Assembly: GCF_021083185.1 (NCBI RefSeq)
Contig: NZ_JAIGQB010000005.1
Coordinates: 248,001 to 312,000 of the forward strand
Direction: 5' to 3'
Source of the DNA: Nocardioides furvisabuli
GTDB taxonomy: Bacteria; Actinomycetota; Actinomycetes; Propionibacteriales; Nocardioidaceae
Length of the DNA: 64,000 nucleotides
In this document: one piece after another, positions 17,186-24,217 of the stretch
Layout of the letters: the number at the start of each line of letters is the position of its first letter
How positions within the stretch are numbered: position 1 is the stretch's first letter
The notes under the pieces: model-generated
Seen by the model: the letters and a program-made list of their open reading frames with translations, nothing else
The model's database searches: none
What the model was told of the DNA's origin: nothing
Program-made: the position numbers and the translations under genes

Positions 17186-18469
17186 CTACGTCCGTCGGTG
17201 GAACCTGAGGTCGCCGTTGGGGAGCCGGTCAGTGCGGTAGCCGGTGTCGTGGACCCGGTGGTGATGGTGCGGGCACAGCAGGACCGCGTTGGCCAGGTCG
17301 GTGGGTCCGCCGGTGTGCCAGGGGTCGAGGTGGTGGGCGTCGCACCAGCTGCCGGGGACATCGCACCCCTCGGCGCGACAGGCGTGGTCGCGGATCAGCA
17401 GCGCCTTGCGCTGCGCGGGTGTGAACAGCCGCTTCGCGCGTCCCAGGTCGACCGGCAGGCTGGTGCCGTCGAGGACCGCGGGCAGGATCTTAGCGGTGCA
17501 GGCGAGCCGGCGTGCCTGGCTGGCGGTGATGCGGTCGCCGGTGAGGTCGTCACCCGGGACGAGGCCGGCGCCGATGAGGTCGGCGGTCGCGAGCTCGGCG
17601 CGCAGGGAGTCGAGGGGGATGGTGACGATCACGGTGGTGGCATCGCCGCCGTGGACCGGGAGCCGGGACGGGTCGACGGTCTCGAGGAACCGGGCGAACG
17701 CCTCGCCCATGCGGCGCGGGTACGGCAGCCGGGTGAACGGATCGGACGTCTGCGCATCCTCAGCATTCTCGCCGCGCTGTGCGCGGGGGTTGGCAAACGC
17801 TTCGAGGTAGGTCGCGAGCCTCGTTGCGACCGCGTCCGGCACGAGCGCGCTGATGCGGGTGGTGCCATCGCCCTGGCGGCGCATCGTCATCCGCGTCCGC
17901 TCCGCAGCGGCGGTTTCGAGGTCGGCCAGCCGGGCGGCTTCGGCGGCCTCGGCGATCTCGGGGGCGATCACGTCGAGGACCCGGCGCCCGATCCGGCCCA
18001 GCTCCTTGGGGCCGAACTCGCCCGCGCAGCCCACGAGGTGGGCTTCGGCGCGGGTCACGGTGTCGGTGTCCACCGCAGCAGGCAGAGCGTCGAGAGCTCG
18101 TCGGATGACGTGCGCCTGCGCCAGCGTCACGGCGCCCTCGCGCATCCCCGCGGCCAGCACCGGCCGCTCCCGGTCCAGAACGGTTGCGAGGCCCATGTCG
18201 GCTCGCGCGTCAGAGAACCGCGTACGGGTTTGGTGTGCCAGCCACCCAGCAGTGTCCTTCGCACCCGTCGCGTCCGCGAGGTCACCGGCATCGGCCAGGA
18301 CCCGCAACCGCAGCTCGACCAGCTGCGCCTCCGCCGCGACCAGCTCCCGGAGGGCGGCAGCCTTGTCATCGACAGTCATGAACGTCGGGTTCGCCCCCGC
18401 GACACCTTTTAACAGGCCCCGGATGTCGGCGACAGCAGCCAGGATCGGGTGACCCACAAGAGCACTCAC
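17186..18469 (-). CDS. DUF222/13E12-type HNH endonuclease family protein
   Basis: A 427-residue protein with an N-terminal DUF222 region (ALRELVAAEAQLVELRLRVLAD) and a C-terminal HNH nuclease domain (CRAEGC, CDAHHLDPWHTGG, NAVLLCPHHHHRVHD) with its zinc Cys pairs. This is the actinobacterial 13E12 repeat family, often present in many dispersed copies and suspected to be mobile. I chose GTG 18469 because GGAAGGAGG lies 6 bases upstream; the frame is open to 18502. The gene converges on the methyltransferase with an 17-base gap. Biological role unproven. Confidence 0.9.
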   Translation of the reverse strand: MSALVGHPILAAVADIRGLLKGVAGANPTFMTVDDKAAALRELVAAEAQLVELRLRVLADAGDLADATGAKDTAGWLAHQTRTRFSDARADMGLATVLDRERPVLAAGMREGAVTLAQAHVIRRALDALPAAVDTDTVTRAEAHLVGCAGEFGPKELGRIGRRVLDVIAPEIAEAAEAARLADLETAAAERTRMTMRRQGDGTTRISALVPDAVATRLATYLEAFANPRAQRGENAEDAQTSDPFTRLPYPRRMGEAFARFLETVDPSRLPVHGGDATTVIVTIPLDSLRAELATADLIGAGLVPGDDLTGDRITASQARRLACTAKILPAVLDGTSLPVDLGRAKRLFTPAQRKALLIRDHACRAEGCDVPGSWCDAHHLDPWHTGGPTDLANAVLLCPHHHHRVHDTGYRTDRLPNGDLRFHRRT

Positions 18470-18496
18470 GGCTGGCCTCCTTCCGACGACGGGGGA

Positions 18497-18516
18497 CCTC
18501 ACGCATGCGCGTGAGG
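18497..18516. repeat. Perfect hairpin in the HNH gene leader
   Basis: CCTCACGC and GCGTGAGG form an 8-bp perfect stem around an ATGC loop, 28-47 bases upstream of the HNH start codon. It could be an RNA hairpin in the leader or a protein-binding palindrome. Confidence 0.55.
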
Positions 18517-18723
18517 TTCAACGGTCGTCGCTCCTGGAGGCCCGGACACCCGGGCAATTACTGACCCTCGCAACTCGCCCCACCAGCTCGGCATCTCGAC
18601 TACCCGGTGACTGTGGAACGTGACACCGACTCTACGCCACCGTGAGCCGATATAGAACACATGCTCGATCAAGATCTCGTCAGATCCGCCAGCTGGAACA
18701 GTCACCGCACGAAGGGAGCACGC

Positions 18724-19083
18724 ATGAGGATCGGGCACGTGGTGGTGATGGTGGCCGTCGTCGCGGCCGTCGGGAGTGGATGCGGTGCGTCCACGGCCGC
18801 GACGAGGGAAGATCCGACACCATCGGCTGTTACAGGAACCGCACTTCCCTGTGCCGACGCCGAACAGTCGCGCGTTGACCTGGACGTTCCTGGCCCTGGG
18901 CAGCCCAGCCCTGAGGAGGCAGTGGCGACCTACGCGGGCGCGTTGGAACTGGCATCTCGTGAAGTCAACGGAGACACGGTCGTTGTCGGACTCAGGCAGG
19001 ATGGGTCGATCTTCCGCACGTACCACGTGAGCCAGCGCGCCGATGGTTGGTGGCCCGACGGCTACTCGGAGTGCCGCGCCTGA
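18724..19083 (+). CDS. Small lipoprotein of unknown function
   Basis: A 119-residue protein from ATG 18724 (GAAGGGAG upstream; an open frame extends to 18661 but lacks features). Residues 2-19 form a hydrophobic signal (VVVMVAVVAAVGSG) followed by Cys20, the likely lipidated residue, although Gly at -3 is not ideal for a lipobox. The mature part is about 100 residues and contains a region resembling a small alpha/beta domain (EEAVATYAGALELASREVNG ... TYHVSQRADGWWPDGYSEC). Two further Cys could form a disulfide. Function unknown; no operon partners. Confidence 0.7.
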   Translation: MRIGHVVVMVAVVAAVGSGCGASTAATREDPTPSAVTGTALPCADAEQSRVDLDVPGPGQPSPEEAVATYAGALELASREVNGDTVVVGLRQDGSIFRTYHVSQRADGWWPDGYSECRA

Positions 19084-19267
19084 GACGGCTCGCTACACCC
19101 GGACAAGGGGCTGAGTGGGCGCCAGATCGCGCCATGAATGGACGCCGGGCCGGATCAGTCGATGTCGCGCGGTTGGAACGCCCGATCCTCGCGATGCCCG
19201 CTGCGGACGATCACCACGCGCACCGCCCTGCGTCGCGAGGGTGTGAATCGTGCTCGACCGGCCCGCG

Positions 19268-19876
19268 TCACCCCGGACGGCGCATGTCGAACCGGTTGCT
19301 GGTGTCGATGCCGAAGTAGGCCGTCGGCCCGCCCGCCCTCAGGATCGGCTGCGCCCGGGCGGTGTCGTAGATGCCGTCCACCAGCAAGTCCTCGTCGATG
19401 TGCACTCCGACCACCTCGCCGACGGTGAACCAGGAGCCGCTGGCCCCACCCGACGCGGTCTGCAGCTCGATGATCTGGGTGACGCGGCACTCGAAGGTGA
19501 CCGGCGCTGCAGCGACTCGAGGCGCCTCGACCTCCAGCGAGGCAACGGCCTCGAGCCCGGCCGCCTCGAACTCGTCGACGTCCTCGGTGGTGGAGGTTGC
19601 GTTCATCTGCTCGGCCAGTGAGCGGGTCGCGAGATTCCAGGTGAATTCGCGTGTCGCTTCTGCGTTCGCCACCGTTCCCTTCCAGCCGTTGCTGGAGAAC
19701 CCCACCAGCGGCGGGCGGTAGCTGAGCGCGTTGAAGAAGCTGTACGGCGCGAGGTTGCGTCGGCCCTGCGCGTCCAGTGTCGCGATCCAGCCGATCGGGC
19801 GCGGGGCGACGATGGAGTTGAAGGGGTCGTGCGGCAGCCGGTGGCCGTCCGCAGGACGGTAGAAGTGTTCGCTCAC
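19268..19876 (-). CDS. Flavin reductase-like FMN-binding protein
   Basis: A 202-residue protein of the flavin reductase/DIM6-NTAB split-barrel family: PFNSIVAPRPIGWIATLDAQ, LAPYSFFNALSYRPPLVGFS and the ECRVTQIIEL ... VGEVVGVHID core are characteristic. Such proteins bind FMN and reduce it or use it for small-molecule reduction. Start GTG at 19876. It lies 10 bases downstream of nhaA on the same strand. It is not accompanied by a RutA-type monooxygenase, so a Rut-pathway role is unlikely. Confidence 0.82.
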   Translation of the reverse strand: MSEHFYRPADGHRLPHDPFNSIVAPRPIGWIATLDAQGRRNLAPYSFFNALSYRPPLVGFSSNGWKGTVANAEATREFTWNLATRSLAEQMNATSTTEDVDEFEAAGLEAVASLEVEAPRVAAAPVTFECRVTQIIELQTASGGASGSWFTVGEVVGVHIDEDLLVDGIYDTARAQPILRAGGPTAYFGIDTSNRFDMRRPG

Positions 19877-19886
19877 CTGTGATCAC

Positions 19887-21086
19887 CTACCGGCTCGCAA
19901 CGGCTCCGGATCGCCGAGCAGCGAGGACCATCAACGCGGCGCCCAGCAGCGCGGCCACCAGGGACCCGGCGAAGATGCCGATCTTCGCCGTCTCGGTCAG
20001 CGCGGCGTCGTCGTAGGCGAGGTCGGCGATGAAGAGCGAGACCGTGAAGCCGATGCCGGCGACCGCCGAGACCGCGACCACGTGCAGGCTGGACACGCCC
20101 TGGGGCAACCGGCCCAGCCCGGTGCGTACGGCGAGCCAGACGGCGCCGCTGATGCCCACGATCTTCCCGAGCACGAGCCCGAGGGCGATCGCCCAGGGCA
20201 GCGCGGACTGGGCGGCCTCGCCCAGCACCCCTCCGCCGAAGCTCACGCCGGCGTTGGCGAGAGCGAAGAGCGGCACCACCACGAAGGCCGACCACGGGTG
20301 GAGGCGGTGCTCGAGGGTGGCCAGCACGTTGCGTCCGCCGACCTCGCCGGCGGGGGTGAGCAGTCCGAGGGCGACCCCGGCGATCGTGGCGTGCACCCCT
20401 GACTCCAGGGTGGCGGCCCACACCGCGACGCCCACCACTGCGTAGGGCCAGATGGCGGTGACGCCCACCACGCGGAGCGCCACGACGAGACCGAGCCCGG
20501 CCACGGCGCCGGCCAGCCAGGCCAGGGACACCGTGTCGGTGTAGAAGAGCGCGATCACCGTGATGGCGATGATGTCGTCGACGATCGCCACGGACAGGAG
20601 CAGGAGCTTGGCCCCCGACGGGACCCGGTCTCCCAGGAGTGCCAGCACCCCGACCGCGAAGGCGATGTCCGTGGCCATCGGGATGCCCCAGCCGGCACCC
20701 GCCGCACCACTCGTGAGAGCGACGAAGATGACGGCCGGGACGACGACGCCACCGACCGCGGCCGCGGCCGGCAGCGCCGCTGCTCGCGGGTCGTGCAGCT
20801 CGCCGATCGCCAGCTCGCGCTTGATCTCGAGGCCCACGACGAAGAAGAAGATCGCCATCAGTCCGTCGTTGACCCAGTGCTGGAGGTCCTCGGTGATCGC
20901 TGCCGGACCCCAGCCGATGGTCAGGTACTGGCCCCAGAAGGACGAGTACGAGTCGGACACGGGGCTGTTGGCCCAGACGACCGCCACGAGCGCACCCACG
21001 ACGAGGACGATGCCGCCGGCGGCCTCGTCGTGGAGGAAGTCCTGAAGTGCGCTGAGGGGCCGTCGGGTGGTGCGCTGCGTCGTCAT
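19887..21086 (-). CDS. nhaA: Na+/H+ antiporter NhaA
   Basis: A 399-residue polytopic membrane protein with the NhaA signatures: WVNDGLMAIFFFVVGLEIKR, WGIPMATDIAFAVGVLALLG (the TDIAFA Asp) and LLLLSVAIVDDIIAITVIA with the paired Asp-Asp that carries sodium and protons. It exports Na+ in exchange for H+ at the cytoplasmic membrane for pH and sodium homeostasis. Length matches the family (about 390). Cotranscription with the downstream flavin reductase is likely; the functional link is unclear. Confidence 0.95.
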   Translation of the reverse strand: MTTQRTTRRPLSALQDFLHDEAAGGIVLVVGALVAVVWANSPVSDSYSSFWGQYLTIGWGPAAITEDLQHWVNDGLMAIFFFVVGLEIKRELAIGELHDPRAAALPAAAAVGGVVVPAVIFVALTSGAAGAGWGIPMATDIAFAVGVLALLGDRVPSGAKLLLLSVAIVDDIIAITVIALFYTDTVSLAWLAGAVAGLGLVVALRVVGVTAIWPYAVVGVAVWAATLESGVHATIAGVALGLLTPAGEVGGRNVLATLEHRLHPWSAFVVVPLFALANAGVSFGGGVLGEAAQSALPWAIALGLVLGKIVGISGAVWLAVRTGLGRLPQGVSSLHVVAVSAVAGIGFTVSLFIADLAYDDAALTETAKIGIFAGSLVAALLGAALMVLAARRSGAVASR

Positions 21087-21337
21087 CGAGCTCCTCGTTC
21101 CTCGTGGTGCCCCGTGGCTGCCGGTGCCACCGAGTGTTGCAGCGGCGTGGTGGCGAGGTCGTCGACGCGGCCTCCTCGATGTCCACGTCGACCGTCGCCC
21201 GCGCTGCCCGAACCGCTGAAGAACTTGTCATCACATCGGGTGTTCCTTCGGCAGTTCTCGCCAGTGAGGCCGTGTGATGTGGCGCACTAGTTTGAGGCCT
21301 CTCGGGTACCCACCCCTGCTAGATCTGGAGGCTGCAC

Positions 21338-22765
21338 ATGTCGATGTTCAAGTGGGAAGTGGTCGATCCCGCACCAGGTGAGTCGGTTCTTCCGCTCCAG
21401 AGGTTGCCGTGGGGCAAGACGATCGGCCTGGGCGCCCAGCACGTGGTGGCCATGTTCGGCGCCACCTTCGTCTTCCCGCTCGTGATGGGGCTCGACGCGA
21501 ACCTCGCGATCATGTTCTCGGGCCTCTGCACGATCCTGTTCCTGCTCATCGTGCAGAACCGGGTGCCGAGCTACCTCGGCACGAGCGCGTCGTTCGTGGC
21601 CTCGGTCGCGGCGATCCGCGCGCTCGACGAGGGCAACGACTCCTCCTACGTCACCGGCGCGATCCTGGTCGGCGGCCTCGTGCTCGCCGCGGTCGGCGTG
21701 CTGGTGCACTTCGCGGGCGCCGAGCTGATCCACAAGATCCTGCCGCCCGCCGTCACCGGCGCCGTCGTGATGCTCATCGGCTTCAACCTCGCGCCCGTCG
21801 TGGCCGGCATCTACTGGCCCCAGGACCAGTGGATCGCGCTGCTGACGGCCGCCTTCATGGTCTTCGCGGCCGTCGCGCTGCCGGGCTTCTGGTCACGCAT
21901 CGCGGTCTTCCTCGCGCTGATCTTCGGCTACGCGCTGTCCTTCGTCGCCGACCTCGTGATCGGCCCCATCACCTCCGTGACGCCCGTCAGCAACGGCGAG
22001 GCCATCGAGCACGACCGCGTCTCCTGGGTCGGCGTCCAGGGCGCCGACTGGATCGGCCTGCCCTCCGGCACCCTCGCCGACGGCGTGTCCGTCGTCCACG
22101 GGCCGTCCTTCTCGCTGACCGCGATCCTGCTGGTCCTGCCCGGCGTGATCGCCCTCGTCGCGGAGAACACCGGCCACGTCAAGGCCGTCGCGGAGATGAC
22201 GGGCGAGAACCTCGACCCCTACATGGGCCGCGCGATCGGGGCCGACGGCATCGCCACCGCCTTCGCCAGCGCGTTCGGCGGCTCGCCCACCACGACGTAC
22301 GCCGAGAACATCGGCGTCATGGGCGCCACGCGGGTCTACTCCTCCGCCGCCTACTACGTCGCCGCGGGCGTCGCCATCCTCCTGGGCCTCTGCCCGAAGT
22401 TCGGTGCGATCGTCAACGCCACCCCCGGCGGTGTCCTGGGCGGCATCACGGTTGTGCTCTACGGAATGATCGGCCTGGTGGGAGCCAAGATCTGGGTCGA
22501 GAACAACATCGACTTCGGCAACCCCGTCAACATGGTCGGCCTCTCCGCCGGCCTGATCGCCGGAATCGGTGGCGTGACGCTCACGTTCGGTGACGACTTC
22601 GAGCTGGGCGGCATCGCCCTCGGCACGATCCTGGTCATCGTGTTCTTCCACATGGTCAAGGGCCGCGGCGGCGACGGCGCCGGCAACGTGACCCGCAACC
22701 TCAGCCACCCCGACTACGACGGCGGCGTCGACGACGCCGCCTCCGGAGGCACCGCACCCCGATGA
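21338..22765 (+). CDS. NCS2-family uracil/xanthine-type permease
   Basis: A 475-residue transporter with about 12-14 membrane segments. Family motifs seen are LQRLPWGKTIGLGAQHVVAM near the N-terminus, LIGFNLAP, ALVAENTGHVKAVAEMTG (the NCS2 signature around transmembrane helix 8) and GSPTTTYAENIGVMGATRVYS. NCS2 (nucleobase:cation symporter-2, UraA/PbuX) proteins import uracil, xanthine or urate with H+. A GGAGG ribosome site precedes ATG 21338. Its stop overlaps the start of the hydroxylase FAD subunit, so the permease and enzyme are coupled, which argues that the imported base is the substrate oxidised by that enzyme. Confidence 0.93.
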   Translation: MSMFKWEVVDPAPGESVLPLQRLPWGKTIGLGAQHVVAMFGATFVFPLVMGLDANLAIMFSGLCTILFLLIVQNRVPSYLGTSASFVASVAAIRALDEGNDSSYVTGAILVGGLVLAAVGVLVHFAGAELIHKILPPAVTGAVVMLIGFNLAPVVAGIYWPQDQWIALLTAAFMVFAAVALPGFWSRIAVFLALIFGYALSFVADLVIGPITSVTPVSNGEAIEHDRVSWVGVQGADWIGLPSGTLADGVSVVHGPSFSLTAILLVLPGVIALVAENTGHVKAVAEMTGENLDPYMGRAIGADGIATAFASAFGGSPTTTYAENIGVMGATRVYSSAAYYVAAGVAILLGLCPKFGAIVNATPGGVLGGITVVLYGMIGLVGAKIWVENNIDFGNPVNMVGLSAGLIAGIGGVTLTFGDDFELGGIALGTILVIVFFHMVKGRGGDGAGNVTRNLSHPDYDGGVDDAASGGTAPR

Positions 22766-23604
22766 AGCCCGCACCCTTCGCCTACCTGCGTCCGTCCACC
22801 CTCGAGGAAGCCCTCGCGGCGCTCGCGGGGGAGCAGGGGGCGAAGGTGCTGGCCGGCGGCCAGTCCCTGGTCCCGCTGCTGTCCATGCGGCTGGCCGCGC
22901 CGTCGATGCTCATCGACATCAACGCCCTGCCGGACCTCGGCCACGTCACCTGCGACGAGGCCGGGGTCCGGGTCGGGGCCCTGGCCCGCCACGCCCACGT
23001 GCTCGCCTCGACCGAGGCGGCGGCCGCTCAGCCGCTCGTCGCGATGGCGCTGGCCAACGTCGCCCACCCCACGATCCGCAACCGCGGCACGACCGTCGGC
23101 TCGATCGTGCATGCCGACGCCGCAGCCGAGATGCCGATGGTGCTGCGCCTGCTGGAGGGATCGGTCGACGTCGCGTCGGTGCGCGGTCGGCGCACGATCC
23201 CGGCCGCGGAGCTCTTCGCCGGCCCGCTCGAGTCGACGCTGGCCCACGACGAGATCGCGGTCGAGGCGTTCTTCCCGGCGCTCGCGCCCCGTGCGGGCGT
23301 GGCCTTCCAGGAGATCTCGCGCCGCCACGGCGACTACGCCCTCGTCGGTGTCGCCGCCCTGGTCGAGCTCGAGGGCGACGAGGTGGTCCGGGCCCGGCTC
23401 GGCTACCTCTCGGTGAGCGACGTACCCGTGGTGGTCGACGTCAGCGGCTCCCTGGCCGACCCCGCGGGCGCAGCCCTGGCCGAGCTCGAGCCGGTCGACG
23501 ACATCCACGCCACCGCCGACTACCGCGCGCACCTCGTGCGCGTGCTGACCCCCCGCGTGCTGGCCGCCGCGACCGACCACGCCCGGCAGAGGATGAACGC
23601 ATGA
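22762..23604 (+). CDS. Molybdenum hydroxylase, FAD-binding (medium) subunit
   Basis: A 280-residue subunit of the xanthine dehydrogenase/CoxM type. FAD-binding loops are visible as AGGQS (31-35) with SLVPLLSMRLA, and TIRNRGTTVGSIVHADAAAE. It passes electrons from the Fe-S subunit to NAD+ or another acceptor. ATG 22762 overlaps the permease stop (ATGA). Its own stop overlaps the ATG of a 27-codon mini-ORF that bridges to the Fe-S subunit gene. The CoxM-S-L order is typical of aerobic CO-dehydrogenase-like hydroxylases. Confidence 0.92.
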   Translation: MKPAPFAYLRPSTLEEALAALAGEQGAKVLAGGQSLVPLLSMRLAAPSMLIDINALPDLGHVTCDEAGVRVGALARHAHVLASTEAAAAQPLVAMALANVAHPTIRNRGTTVGSIVHADAAAEMPMVLRLLEGSVDVASVRGRRTIPAAELFAGPLESTLAHDEIAVEAFFPALAPRAGVAFQEISRRHGDYALVGVAALVELEGDEVVRARLGYLSVSDVPVVVDVSGSLADPAGAALAELEPVDDIHATADYRAHLVRVLTPRVLAAATDHARQRMNA

Positions 23605-23684
23605 GCGAGCGTAGCGAGCGAATCAGCCAACACAGCGCGACATGTGCCTCATGCGCGCACGGAGCGAAGCGAGTACGTGCATGA
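23601..23684 (+). CDS. Bridging 27-residue mini-ORF in the SERSER repeat
   Basis: ATG 23601 overlaps the upstream stop (ATGA) and its TGA (23682-23684) overlaps the next start ATG 23681 (ATGA). The encoded peptide begins MSERSERISQHS and contains CASC. The DNA has direct and inverted GAGCGNAGCGAGC motifs of a kind common between actinobacterial genes. It may only keep ribosomes running from the FAD to the Fe-S subunit gene; whether the peptide has a function is unknown. Confidence 0.4.
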   Translation: MSERSERISQHSATCASCAHGAKRVRA

Positions 23685-24217
23685 GCGAGCAGATCCACGA
23701 CGTCCGCCTGCACGTCAACGGCTCCGTCCACGAGGTGCGCGTCCCCGCGCGCCGCCTGCTGTCCGACGCGCTGCGCCACGACTGCGGCCTGACCGGCACC
23801 CACGTCGGGTGCGAGCACGGCGTGTGCGGCGCGTGCACGGTGCTGGTCGACGGCGCGCCGATGCGCTCGTGCCTGATGCTGGCGGTCTCCGCGGTCGACG
23901 CCGAGATCACCACGGTCGAGGGCCTCACCGAGGACGACGGGACGCCGCAGGGCCGGCTGAGCCCGGTGCAGCAGGCCTTCTCCGACTGCCACGGCCTGCA
24001 GTGCGGGTTCTGCACTCCCGGCTTCCTGACCACCATCACCGCCGGGCTGGAGGAGAACCCCGACCCGACCGAGGACGAGGCGCGGGAGATGATCGCGGGC
24101 AACCTGTGCCGCTGCACCGGTTACCAGAACATCGTGAAGTCGGTGCTCCGCGCGGCCGAGATCAATGCCGAGGCCGACGCGAAGAGCAAGGCCGACGCCG
24201 GGCAGGAGCGCGCATGA
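23681..24217 (+). CDS. Molybdenum hydroxylase, [2Fe-2S] (small) subunit
   Basis: A 178-residue subunit with both [2Fe-2S] sites: plant-type ferredoxin cysteines C44, C49, C52 and C64 (CEHGVCGAC ... C) and the helical-domain cysteines C108/C111 (CGFC) and C143/C145 (CRC). It relays electrons from the molybdenum centre to FAD. Start ATG 23681 was preferred over the longer frame because family homology begins there and it overlaps the mini-ORF stop. The last about 15 residues are a charged extension. Its stop overlaps the large-subunit start. Confidence 0.94.
   Translation: MSEQIHDVRLHVNGSVHEVRVPARRLLSDALRHDCGLTGTHVGCEHGVCGACTVLVDGAPMRSCLMLAVSAVDAEITTVEGLTEDDGTPQGRLSPVQQAFSDCHGLQCGFCTPGFLTTITAGLEENPDPTEDEAREMIAGNLCRCTGYQNIVKSVLRAAEINAEADAKSKADAGQERA

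Noticed and set aside
17186..18469. Prophage or mobile element around the HNH gene
   Set aside because: No integrase, transposase, attachment repeats or phage structural genes are seen; the gene stands alone.
19268..19876. RutF-type flavin reductase of the Rut pyrimidine pathway
   Set aside because: No RutA/B/C/D genes are present and the gene is coupled to nhaA instead.
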